This document shows, one piece after another, positions 35,753 through 43,326 of a stretch of DNA of 64,000 bases (the first letter of the stretch is position 1; each line of letters starts with the position of its first letter). The notes under the pieces were generated by a model. The model had not been told where the DNA came from. It was given only the letters and a program-made list of their open reading frames with translations, and did not search any database. The stretch comes from Lewinellaceae bacterium SD302 (lineage in GTDB: Bacteria > Bacteroidota > Bacteroidia > Chitinophagales > Saprospiraceae), in NCBI GenBank assembly GCA_002591745.1, contig PDLQ01000007.1:124001-188000 (forward strand), given 5' to 3'. The position numbers and the translations under genes were made by a program.

Positions 35753-37198
35753 TCAATTTTTTGATGTGATATTATTACTTAGTAAGGCGGTTAAGGCCTC
35801 GCAAGTTTTTTCGGTGGCATTACCAGCCTCATAATTGGCGCAATAGCTGCGGATCAAACGACGGCGGGCTGCTAACTCGTGGTCGGGATTTGCCAGGAAG
35901 TTGTTCGTGCTTTCCGTAAAGCTGGCAAATGATTCAACGACTTGTAGGCCTTTTTTGGCGAATATTTTCTTCAGATGAGCATAATCTCTCAGGCGTCGAG
36001 CACTTTTCCAGTAGCTGACCTCGAAGCCGGCGTCGAATGAAGTGATGATTACCGGCCGGTCGCACATCAGCGCGTCGATGGTGATGGTGCTGCCCGAATT
36101 GTAGACGATCCGGCTGCCGGCGATGAGGGCCACCAGCTTCGTCATGTCGTTCTTTTTCATGCTCCAGGCCATTTGGGAGTCGACCATCTTTGGAAAGTCT
36201 ATCCCCACTTTATCTCCGGCCAGGGCCTGCAAACGAGGCAGCCAATCGGGGTCCGCCCAATGACCACTGACGTTCTGAGGGTGAGGCCGCACGACCAACT
36301 GCATGTCTTTGCCAAATTCGCCCGCCCGTATCTTTTGGGCCAACCACTCCACGATGTCGATCTCGTGGGGCGCGAAGTGAGACGAACTCATCCCGAAAAA
36401 CAGATAAGGGTGCTCGGGATTTAACCCAAGCTCCCGTAAATAAGGCTGGTGGTTGGGCGATTTCCGCTGGGCCACGTGAACGTCGAAGTGGGGGACACCC
36501 ATTAGCTGGACGGTCGCAAGGTCCACCTTGTACATCTCATGAATTTCCGCTTGCATTTCTTCCCCCCACAGGAAATAGGAATCGGCTAGTTGACTGATCG
36601 TTCCCTTACTCGTAATGTTATCCCAGCTTAATAATTGAATGATGCTATGGCTACCCACCTTGGTGGCTGCAATCTGCAACATCGATTCCGCGTAATTGAC
36701 CGGGTAGGTCGACACGAAGATCCGGGGGGCGATCTCACGTAGCAGATTCAGAGCTTCTTTATTATTTAGCAAATCCCGCTCACGCCGGAAAAACCAGTCT
36801 TTAATTCCTGGAAATGCCCTACGGAGCCGGTACGCCTGGTAGTAGATACGGGGGCGGATTTGCCGCCAGAAACGACGGGCCGGTACCATACGGGTCGCCT
36901 TCACGTGTTTTTCCCACAGCGCGGGATTGGCTCTGATGTCGTCCAGCAAATACTTGCGGGCGCGGAAATACTCACCCATCCGCGGATCTTTCCTTGGATG
37001 AAAATCATAGAGTTTGATGCCGCGCTCGTTACAATAAGCTACTAGGTTCTCATCACTTTTATCCGGGCCGATTAGGGCTACGGAAAAGCCACGCTCCACC
37101 AGCTTGCCCAGTAAGTCAGTCTGGGTGACCATCCGGGCGGCAAAGCCGTGGTTGACCACGTAGGCGATGTCTGTCTTGAATTTGTGTTCCGTCGGCAT
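35753..37198 (-). CDS. GT-B-like protein, paralogue of the 32634-33968 product
   Basis: A 481-aa protein with no signal peptide or membrane segment. The C-terminal lobe resembles a nucleotide-sugar site (RPHPQNVSGHW near 305, YNSGSTITIDALMCDRPVII near 375-394). The central LLSWDNITSKGT and LWGEEMQAEI motifs are shared with its paralogue across the ABC gene. The upstream neighbour is the NeuA-type cytidylyltransferase, making a nonulosonate transferase role attractive. That is inference from position only. Confidence 0.65.
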   Translation of the reverse strand: MPTEHKFKTDIAYVVNHGFAARMVTQTDLLGKLVERGFSVALIGPDKSDENLVAYCNERGIKLYDFHPRKDPRMGEYFRARKYLLDDIRANPALWEKHVKATRMVPARRFWRQIRPRIYYQAYRLRRAFPGIKDWFFRRERDLLNNKEALNLLREIAPRIFVSTYPVNYAESMLQIAATKVGSHSIIQLLSWDNITSKGTISQLADSYFLWGEEMQAEIHEMYKVDLATVQLMGVPHFDVHVAQRKSPNHQPYLRELGLNPEHPYLFFGMSSSHFAPHEIDIVEWLAQKIRAGEFGKDMQLVVRPHPQNVSGHWADPDWLPRLQALAGDKVGIDFPKMVDSQMAWSMKKNDMTKLVALIAGSRIVYNSGSTITIDALMCDRPVIITSFDAGFEVSYWKSARRLRDYAHLKKIFAKKGLQVVESFASFTESTNNFLANPDHELAARRRLIRSYCANYEAGNATEKTCEALTALLSNNITSKN

Positions 37199-37224
37199 GT
37201 TTATCCTAACCGTGGTGGTTGCTA

Positions 37225-37941
37225 CTAATCCTGAGCGGAAGAAGTTCCGGTTTTATTTTTAGTCTCTTTCCGGCCCATTAAGAATTCCGCGAAAGCAAAA
37301 TCGATTGGGTCGTTGATGTCCAGTGAGCGTTCGCGAGGCATGAGGTAGCCGGTACAATCGGTACTCACGATCTCTCCGGCCTCGATACTCTTTATCGTAG
37401 AGCAATAGACCGAACCGTTCCTCACGTAAATAGTGGGCAATTGGCTGGCCGCCATTCTTCCCTTTTCTTCTTCCAGGTAAGGGCGTAATCGGTGGCCGTC
37501 CAGTAATTTCATTTTTGCGGGATGGGTCGCAAAATCCAGTTTTTCAATGCTCACTGCACTATTGACTTGGCTTTTCAGCAGTAGGGCCAGTGTTCCGTCA
37601 ATATCCTCCGCTAGGGTAAACGGAGACGTAACCTGAGTAATCACGGTATGACTATATTTTTTCGAACTGCTTTTAAGGGCGTGCTGGACGTAGGTAATGG
37701 CCATCGCCTCATCGGTACATAGTTCATCTGGTCGGCGGATCAGCCTCAGGCCGTCATACTCCTGGCCGATCCGTAAGATGTCTTCGTCATCCGTTGTCAG
37801 CACCCAATCAGTGACGAGCTGGCTATTCAGGGCCGCTTCTATTGCGTAACGAACCAGTTCTTTGCCCGCCAGGGGGCGCTTGTTCTTTCCGGGGAGTCGT
37901 TTAGAGCCCGCCCGGGCCGGTATGATGCCGAGGATATTCAT
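37225..37941 (-). CDS. neuA: acylneuraminate cytidylyltransferase-like protein
   Basis: A 238-aa cytidylyltransferase. The N-terminal nucleotide-binding motif IPARAGSKRLPGKNKR (about 6-21) is intact, as is TTDDEDILRIG. It activates a nine-carbon acidic sugar with CTP to the CMP form. NeuC- and NeuB-type genes lie upstream in the same run, so the product is most simply CMP-N-acetylneuraminate. KDO and pseudaminate relatives cannot be excluded on this gene alone. It ends next to the GT-B-like gene. Confidence 0.88.
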   Translation of the reverse strand: MNILGIIPARAGSKRLPGKNKRPLAGKELVRYAIEAALNSQLVTDWVLTTDDEDILRIGQEYDGLRLIRRPDELCTDEAMAITYVQHALKSSSKKYSHTVITQVTSPFTLAEDIDGTLALLLKSQVNSAVSIEKLDFATHPAKMKLLDGHRLRPYLEEEKGRMAASQLPTIYVRNGSVYCSTIKSIEAGEIVSTDCTGYLMPRERSLDINDPIDFAFAEFLMGRKETKNKTGTSSAQD

Positions 37942-38697
37942 TTAAAAAAAGTCGCTACCCAGTTTGTTGTACTTGCCTAAGCGCTCCTCGTTGAGTTCAA
38001 AGGTGCTCACGTCGGCCTGGCGGTGCCAGTTGAAGTCAAAATCCCGGCGAAAGTTGTTTTTTAGAAAGCGGGCATTGTTCGTTCGCCCGTCCACCAGAAT
38101 CATCGTGCCGGGTAATAGCGTTGGCTCCATTAATAGCAGGTCGGCGGCCATGACCGTTCGCTCGTTGCATTGGAAACTCAAACCATTCACTTTCCCCTGT
38201 ACCGCCTTGGGGTCCGGACCGTCCAGATAGACGAAATCCGGCACTACGTCGGGCAATTCATCATAAAAATGGCAGATCTGCCCTTGGTGAGTGCCCATGC
38301 TCACGCCACTATGACTGATGGTAACGAAAGAACGCAACTCTTCGGGCATTCGATTCCGACTAATCTCGATCCACTCTTCTGAAGTGTCTACCGTAAAGCA
38401 GTGAAACATGAACCGATTTCTAATGACGGGTTCCGGTTGGAGTTGCTCCCAGTCGCGGCGGTTCTTGGCCAGTGCGTCAGCGATGACAATGGTAGAGTAA
38501 CCAACGCCAAATTCAAGGACCGTAAAGGATTTACGACCACGAATGAGTTGATGGATCCGGGCCAGGTCGGCGGGGTCCGGAGCAATGGAAGCATCAGTTG
38601 GCTCCAAGTCGATGTGTCGATCTATACCTTCGGCGCGGCAGTATTTCAGGGCTTCGGTCCGGGAAAGAATAGTCGGGAAAGTGGTGGTTTCAGACAA
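37942..38697 (-). CDS. Rossmann-fold protein, possible class I SAM methyltransferase
   Basis: A 251-aa protein lying between neuC- and neuA-like genes with no gap to the latter. TVLEFGVGYSTIVIADAL (about 57-74) looks like a class I methyltransferase motif I, and FVYLDGPDPKAV like the later acidic motif. I cannot name its family. Position suggests it modifies the nonulosonic acid or a precursor, for instance by methylation. Confidence 0.6.
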   Translation of the reverse strand: MSETTTFPTILSRTEALKYCRAEGIDRHIDLEPTDASIAPDPADLARIHQLIRGRKSFTVLEFGVGYSTIVIADALAKNRRDWEQLQPEPVIRNRFMFHCFTVDTSEEWIEISRNRMPEELRSFVTISHSGVSMGTHQGQICHFYDELPDVVPDFVYLDGPDPKAVQGKVNGLSFQCNERTVMAADLLLMEPTLLPGTMILVDGRTNNARFLKNNFRRDFDFNWHRQADVSTFELNEERLGKYNKLGSDFF

Positions 38698-38701
38698 GCT
38701 T

Positions 38702-39892
38702 TTAATAAGTTATTTTTTTGGAAAAAGTGAGTGGCATGCGTTGCAATTCAGTCGCGATCAGCTGGCCGGCATTGCCCCCGCCGTAAACGTCGCTGGTGGG
38801 GTAGCGGCCGTTAGACCATTGCTTATCCAGTGCATCGGTGATGGCTCCGACCGAGTAATCGGTATCGATCACGTTAAGCCCGCGTTGACGGCCATTTTGC
38901 CGCGAGCCAATGTTGATAACGGGCACCCCCAGGTAAGCACACTCCCGGATACCCACGCTGGAATTACCGATCAGGCAACGGCCATTGTAAAGGACGCGCA
39001 GAAAATCCCTTCCTTCCATATTCTTGAAAAAGTGGATGTGGCTCAGGTCGTATTTCTCTCGTGCCGAGCGAATACCCTTACTGGTACCATCGCTACCCGC
39101 ATCCACGTTTGGCCAGAACCAAAGCGTCGGTTTGTTGAATGAGCGAATGGCCTCCAGGGTAATCTCGATGTGTTGGCGGGCATCCTGGTATTCGGTAGTT
39201 ACCGGGTGCTGCATCACGACCTGATAACCGTCGCTGAGGTCGATTCTGGCTCCTACGCCGCCGTAACGTTCAAAAATGTCAAAATCCAGTTCCGGCCGCT
39301 GTCTCACCTCTGCGGCGAGATCAATGGAAGGGCAACCGGTATTGACGACCGTTTCCTCCCGCTCGCCCAACCGGATAACCCTCCGTTTGGCATCTTCACT
39401 GGCGACCAGGTGAAGGTCGGCCAGTTTGGTGATGGCGTGGCGGACTTTCTCGTCGATGTTGCCCGTCACCTCCCCGCCCTGAATGTGTACCAGCGGAATG
39501 TTCATGTAACTGGCCGCGATGGCAGTAGCCATGGTTTCGAAGCGGTCGGCCACGGTCACCACGGCGGCCGGGGCTAGATTGTCAAAAACGTTGGCGAGTT
39601 CCATAATTCCCAGACCGGTTGTTTTGGCCTGGGCAGCCAGGTTTTCGCCTTCCAGTACATTGTACACCCGGGCAGCTACGGAGAATCCATCCTTTTCAAT
39701 GTATTTGATAGCCGATCCATAACGATCCAGGAGGGCCGAGGCCGCTACGATCAACTGAAGTTCCAGCTCCGGATGCTCGTCTATGGCCCGCAATGCCGTC
39801 TTTATCCGGCTGTAACTGGGGCGGGCGGTCACCACTACGGCTATTTTTCTGGGAGAGAAGGTTGTCAATTCAATTGGTTTAGACGGATTCAT
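38702..39892 (-). CDS. neuC: hydrolysing UDP-N-acetylglucosamine 2-epimerase
   Basis: A 396-aa GT-B-fold epimerase of the NeuC type, converting UDP-GlcNAc to ManNAc and UDP, the first committed step to sialic acid. Recognisable segments are VVTARPSYSRIKTALRAI, VHIQGGEVTGNIDEKVRHAI, VMQHPVTTEYQ and GNSSVGIRECAYLGVPVI. The homologue in the legionaminate pathway (LegG) acts on a different substrate. I see no LegB/LegC-type genes here, which favours the N-acetylneuraminate route. Confidence 0.92.
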   Translation of the reverse strand: MNPSKPIELTTFSPRKIAVVVTARPSYSRIKTALRAIDEHPELELQLIVAASALLDRYGSAIKYIEKDGFSVAARVYNVLEGENLAAQAKTTGLGIMELANVFDNLAPAAVVTVADRFETMATAIAASYMNIPLVHIQGGEVTGNIDEKVRHAITKLADLHLVASEDAKRRVIRLGEREETVVNTGCPSIDLAAEVRQRPELDFDIFERYGGVGARIDLSDGYQVVMQHPVTTEYQDARQHIEITLEAIRSFNKPTLWFWPNVDAGSDGTSKGIRSAREKYDLSHIHFFKNMEGRDFLRVLYNGRCLIGNSSVGIRECAYLGVPVINIGSRQNGRQRGLNVIDTDYSVGAITDALDKQWSNGRYPTSDVYGGGNAGQLIATELQRMPLTFSKKITY

Positions 39893-40061
39893 TCAGGAAC
39901 GTTCAGGAAAACGTTGTTGTGGGCGCTTAGAATCATCAGTTGTAAATTCTGGCCGGAAAATCGTGCTGTCCGGATTACTCGCCATGCTGAAAGGAAGCAG
40001 GAAAATCAGCCAGGTTGGCGTTCGCCGCCGGCCGGTCAGCATCCTGGATAACCAACTGACA

Positions 40062-40078
40062 TTGCTACTTTGAAGCCA
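40062..40078 (+). repeat. dispersed GCTACTTTG repeat, copy 11 (intergenic)
   Basis: Core at 40064-40072, in the 193-bp gap between neuC and neuB. Right flank AAGCCA instead of YTAGTC. Nothing else is recognisable in the gap. Confidence 0.7.
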
Positions 40079-40085
40079 GTAAAAA

Positions 40086-41093
40086 CTACCCAAGATTTTC
40101 TTCGGTTAAAAAGTCATATTGACTCAGTGGCTGGCTTAATTTTCGTCCGATCACGGACCTGAACTCACTTGCGGAAATACCGTGATTAGCGGGTTTTTTA
40201 GCTTCCAGGTCATTAAAAGTCAGCGTGTGTCCTTTCGGAAGATCGCGGCTTACGGCCAGGGATTTTTCGAATATGGACTTCAAAGTAGCAAAGCTGGAAT
40301 TGTCATTTTTATCGATCGTGTTTCCAACCATCGTCTCTACGTAACGTACATCTTTGACCAGTTGAGTAATCTCGTCGATAGTCAGTGAACTTTTCGCGTC
40401 CGGGCCGAATATTCGGCGGTCAAAGACGGCGTGAAACTCCAGGATTTCGGCCCCCAGAGTAACCGCTGCAATGCTGGTGGCCGTTCGGGCGGTATGCTCG
40501 CTTAAGCCTACGCGTAAGTCTGGATAACGGGCTTTCAATTCCCCGATGACATTTAACCCAACCTGATCCGGTGGGGTAGGGTAGGCGGTAGTACACTGTA
40601 ATACGCTCAGTTCGTTTCCGAATGGCCGCAGGAAATTAATTGACCCGTCCAGCTCAGCGAAGGAACTCATGCCCGAGCTGAGGATGATGGGTTTGCCGGT
40701 TCGGGCCAGTTTTTCCAGCAGTAGAAAATTGCTGACTTCGCCACTGCCGACCTTATGTCTTTTTACTCCAACCTCTTCCAGTAAATCCACGGCCGCCTGG
40801 CTGAAGGGGCTGGACATAAATTCCAGGCCGACCTCGTCGCAGTGGGTTTTGATTTCCTTCCACTGCGGCAGGGTGAAGCCCATACGGTCCCAGTAGTCGT
40901 AGCGGGTCTTGTCCTCATAGCTGAAGTTGACCCTGAAAGGTTCGTGGATACTACTTTCCGCCGCTGCAATGTGGGTCTGAAATTTGATGGCGTCCACGCC
41001 AGTAGTGGCCAGGGCATCAATGTAGGAATGTAAAATCCCCAGGCTGCCATCGTGGGCCTGGCCGATTTCGGCAATGATGAAGGTTTTATTCAT
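40086..41093 (-). CDS. neuB: N-acetylneuraminate synthase
   Basis: A 335-aa enzyme condensing ManNAc (or an analogue) with phosphoenolpyruvate. The TIM-barrel start (IIAEIGQAHDGSLGILHSYI, residues 5-24) and FMSSPFSQAAVDLLEEVG are typical of NeuB. The C-terminal antifreeze-like SAF domain (about 270-335) is present, so the protein is full length. Together with the neuC and neuA homologues it completes the core nonulosonic acid pathway. Dispersed-repeat copy 12 lies inside (read Phe-Ala-Thr-Leu-Lys). Confidence 0.93.
   Translation of the reverse strand: MNKTFIIAEIGQAHDGSLGILHSYIDALATTGVDAIKFQTHIAAAESSIHEPFRVNFSYEDKTRYDYWDRMGFTLPQWKEIKTHCDEVGLEFMSSPFSQAAVDLLEEVGVKRHKVGSGEVSNFLLLEKLARTGKPIILSSGMSSFAELDGSINFLRPFGNELSVLQCTTAYPTPPDQVGLNVIGELKARYPDLRVGLSEHTARTATSIAAVTLGAEILEFHAVFDRRIFGPDAKSSLTIDEITQLVKDVRYVETMVGNTIDKNDNSSFATLKSIFEKSLAVSRDLPKGHTLTFNDLEAKKPANHGISASEFRSVIGRKLSQPLSQYDFLTEENLG
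40275..40291 (-). repeat. dispersed GCTACTTTG repeat, copy 12 (inside neuB)
   Basis: Core at 40281-40289 on the minus strand, the same strand as the gene. Only 217 bp from copy 11 in the opposite orientation. The right flank is AAGTCC. Confidence 0.65.
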
Positions 41094-41133
41094 TTCACAT
41101 GTAGCATTCAGAGCTCAGAAGGAATTCGGGGGT

Positions 41134-41198
41134 CGAGGACTTCCGGCCCGAGTGTCGCTTTTGTCGCTTTAACAAATACCTCGGGCCAAAGGTCCTCG
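41134..41198. repeat. long hairpin between neuB and the C4-epimerase gene
   Basis: The 19 bases at 41134-41152 (CGAGGACTTCCGGCCCGAG) pair with 41180-41198 in all but a few positions, and the outer flanks extend the stem. Candidate attenuator, terminator or RNA-processing site within the leftward transcript. Confidence 0.6.
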
Positions 41199-41212
41199 GT
41201 CTCGGAAAACGA

Positions 41213-42205
41213 CTAAAGCGTATTAGTAGTCGCCGCAATTTCATTAGTAAATAATTCCCGGTACCACCCAAATGCCTTTCTTATTCCTTCCGTCACGCTC
41301 ACCTCCGGAACGTAGCCGAGCCGTTCGCGGATCTTGCTGATGTCGGCGTGGCTGTGGGGGATGTCGCCAGGTCTTTCCGGTCCCAGTATCGGGCTCATTT
41401 CTACCCCGGCTTCTTTTTTGAGGGCGTCGAAAAGTTCGAGGAGTGTTGTTCTTCCGCCGCAAGCGACGTTGTATATCTGGTTTAGCGCGGCCCCGTTTTC
41501 GGTGAACAATGCTTTGACGTTGGCTTGCACGACATTGTCGATGTAGGTGAAGTCCCGGCTAAAACTGCCGTCGCCATTGATAGTGGGTCGCTCACCGTTA
41601 AGAATGGCTTTGGCGAATAGTGGTATTACCGCCGCGTAGGCACCGTAGGGGTCTTGCTTCGGTCCAAAAACATTAAAATAACGCAGGCCGATGTAATTGA
41701 AGTCATAGAGGTTGGCGTAGACATCGGCGTACAATTCGTTCACCAGTTTGGTCACTGCGTAAGGGGATAGCGGTTTGCCGATGATTTCTTCTTGTTTGGG
41801 CAGAGCCTGTGAGTCTCCGTAGGTAGAAGAAGAGGCGGCAAAGATGACCCTCTTTATCCCGGCTTCTTTGGCGGCGGTAAAAATGTTGAGGGTTCCGCTG
41901 ATGTTGACGGTATTGGTCCGCAGCGGATTTTTAATACTTCGAGGTACTGATCCAAGGGCCGCCTGATGGGCAATTGAGTCGATTCCCAGACAGGCCCGTT
42001 CACAAAAACTATAGTCCTCTACACTTCCCTCCAGGAACTCAAAACGGGGGTGGCCCAAAAAGGCTTCGATGTTGCGCCGAAACCCGTTACTGAGATCATC
42101 TACGACCCGCACCAGGCCAACGCGCTCGTCGGTCAGTAAAGCCTCGGCCAGGTTGGAGCCGATGAAGCCGGCACCACCGGTGATGAGGATGTTCTTAGCC
42201 TGCAT
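41213..42205 (-). CDS. UDP-N-acetylhexosamine C4-epimerase-like SDR (WbpP/TviC-like)
   Basis: A 330-aa extended SDR. NAD motif GGAGFIGS (about 10-17), a Ser-rich AASSSTYGD segment and the catalytic SPYAVTK (YxxxK) are intact. The ALGSVPRSIKNP stretch is characteristic of WbpP/TviC, which interconvert UDP-GlcNAc/GalNAc or their uronic acids. Together with the dehydrogenase at 47806-49143 it could give UDP-GalNAcA, as in Vi antigen synthesis. Confidence 0.88.
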   Translation of the reverse strand: MQAKNILITGGAGFIGSNLAEALLTDERVGLVRVVDDLSNGFRRNIEAFLGHPRFEFLEGSVEDYSFCERACLGIDSIAHQAALGSVPRSIKNPLRTNTVNISGTLNIFTAAKEAGIKRVIFAASSSTYGDSQALPKQEEIIGKPLSPYAVTKLVNELYADVYANLYDFNYIGLRYFNVFGPKQDPYGAYAAVIPLFAKAILNGERPTINGDGSFSRDFTYIDNVVQANVKALFTENGAALNQIYNVACGGRTTLLELFDALKKEAGVEMSPILGPERPGDIPHSHADISKIRERLGYVPEVSVTEGIRKAFGWYRELFTNEIAATTNTL

Positions 42206-42207
42206 GC

Positions 42208-43326
42208 TTATTGAATTACGATTCGGTCGACTGCGTCTGAATGGACGACGTCGCGGTATATTTTGATTAAAACGAGTAAGAGGACACCGAAAAAGCCGCC
42301 GAAAATGGCTCCGACAATGCCGTTGAGCAGATTGCTGCTGCCAGTTTTGAAAAGCGGCAGGATCGGACGGTCTACAACGACGAAAACGGGCTGGGCATTA
42401 TTCAGCATAAAGCGGGTCGTCTCGATATTTTTAAGCACCTCGGTATAGATGCCCGAGATCAGGCTGGCCTCTCGTTGGATACGGGACATCCTTACTCTTG
42501 CCTGGCTACCGATCAAACCCAGGGTGCGATCTTCCATGCTGGATAATTGATACTCTCGTTGCCTTAATTCCTGACCCAGGCTATCGGCTCTGGCTTGTAA
42601 AACTTTAATGCTCCTGGCTTGGGGAGTATTGCTTTTAGCGGTATAGAAATCCTCAATGACCTCATATAGCTTATTCACGAGGTGGTAGGTAAACATCTCA
42701 TTGACGCTACTGGCCTGGATGGTGACGATGCCGATTTCCCCGTTATAGGTTATCTGAAATGGCGGATCATCCTGGGTGAGCCGGTAGTGAAGTTGCAAGA
42801 ACATGCGGTTTTCCAACTCACTGAAGCCGGCAATGGAATCGTGGGTAAAGTAAAAGTCCTGAAGCAAGGTAGAGCCAGCTTCACGGTAATATTCATGGTA
42901 CTCGTATACGTCAATCATGTGGTTGGCCAGCAAATCGTCCCTGCCGTTTACGAAAGCGCTGTCGAAAAGCACACGCTGGGCGATGAGCCGACTATTACTC
43001 AACTCCACCAACTGAGCAAAATTGACACCACCCTGTTTGGCTCCTCCACCGAAACCGAATTGACTGAGCAAATTACCCATGCCAGCCATAGCCCCGGCAT
43101 CGGATTCGTTGACCATGAAACTGGTCTGGGTGGCATACACTGCTGGTGTAAGATTAGCTTTTACTACGAAATAGGCTACTCCGATAAGTACGAAGAGTAG
43201 CAGCCAGAAGACCTTGCGCCACAAATAAATGACGTACGAACGAATGACCAAGATGATCTCCCGCAAACTGACTTCGCGCCGAATGTTGGCGTCTTCAGCC
43301 TCGCTACTTTGGTAATTGTCCATCAT
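42208..43326 (-). CDS. Wzz-type chain-length determinant protein
   Basis: A 372-aa inner-membrane protein. One membrane helix near the N-terminus (about 40-58), a large periplasmic region with coiled-coil propensity (QARADSLGQELRQREYQLSSMEDR), and a C-terminal membrane helix (about 330-350). There is no ATPase/tyrosine-kinase domain, so it is of the Wzz type rather than full Wzc. Its ATG overlaps the Wza-like stop by one base (TAATG). It regulates polymer length and links polymerase to exporter. Confidence 0.87.
   Translation of the reverse strand: MMDNYQSSEAEDANIRREVSLREIILVIRSYVIYLWRKVFWLLLFVLIGVAYFVVKANLTPAVYATQTSFMVNESDAGAMAGMGNLLSQFGFGGGAKQGGVNFAQLVELSNSRLIAQRVLFDSAFVNGRDDLLANHMIDVYEYHEYYREAGSTLLQDFYFTHDSIAGFSELENRMFLQLHYRLTQDDPPFQITYNGEIGIVTIQASSVNEMFTYHLVNKLYEVIEDFYTAKSNTPQARSIKVLQARADSLGQELRQREYQLSSMEDRTLGLIGSQARVRMSRIQREASLISGIYTEVLKNIETTRFMLNNAQPVFVVVDRPILPLFKTGSSNLLNGIVGAIFGGFFGVLLLVLIKIYRDVVHSDAVDRIVIQ
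43301..43317 (+). repeat. dispersed GCTACTTTG repeat, copy 13 (5' end of wzz-like gene)
   Basis: Core at 43303-43311, read as Tyr-Gln-Ser-Ser-Glu a few codons after the start. The right flank is poorly conserved (GTAATT). Confidence 0.5.

Noticed and set aside
39893-40093. 66-codon minus-strand frame in the neuC-neuB gap
   Set aside because: No recognisable protein features and it runs through the dispersed repeat; gap treated as non-coding.
42208-43326. Possible Wzc tyrosine autokinase
   Set aside because: The protein ends after the second membrane helix with no Walker motifs or Tyr cluster, so it is Wzz-like only.
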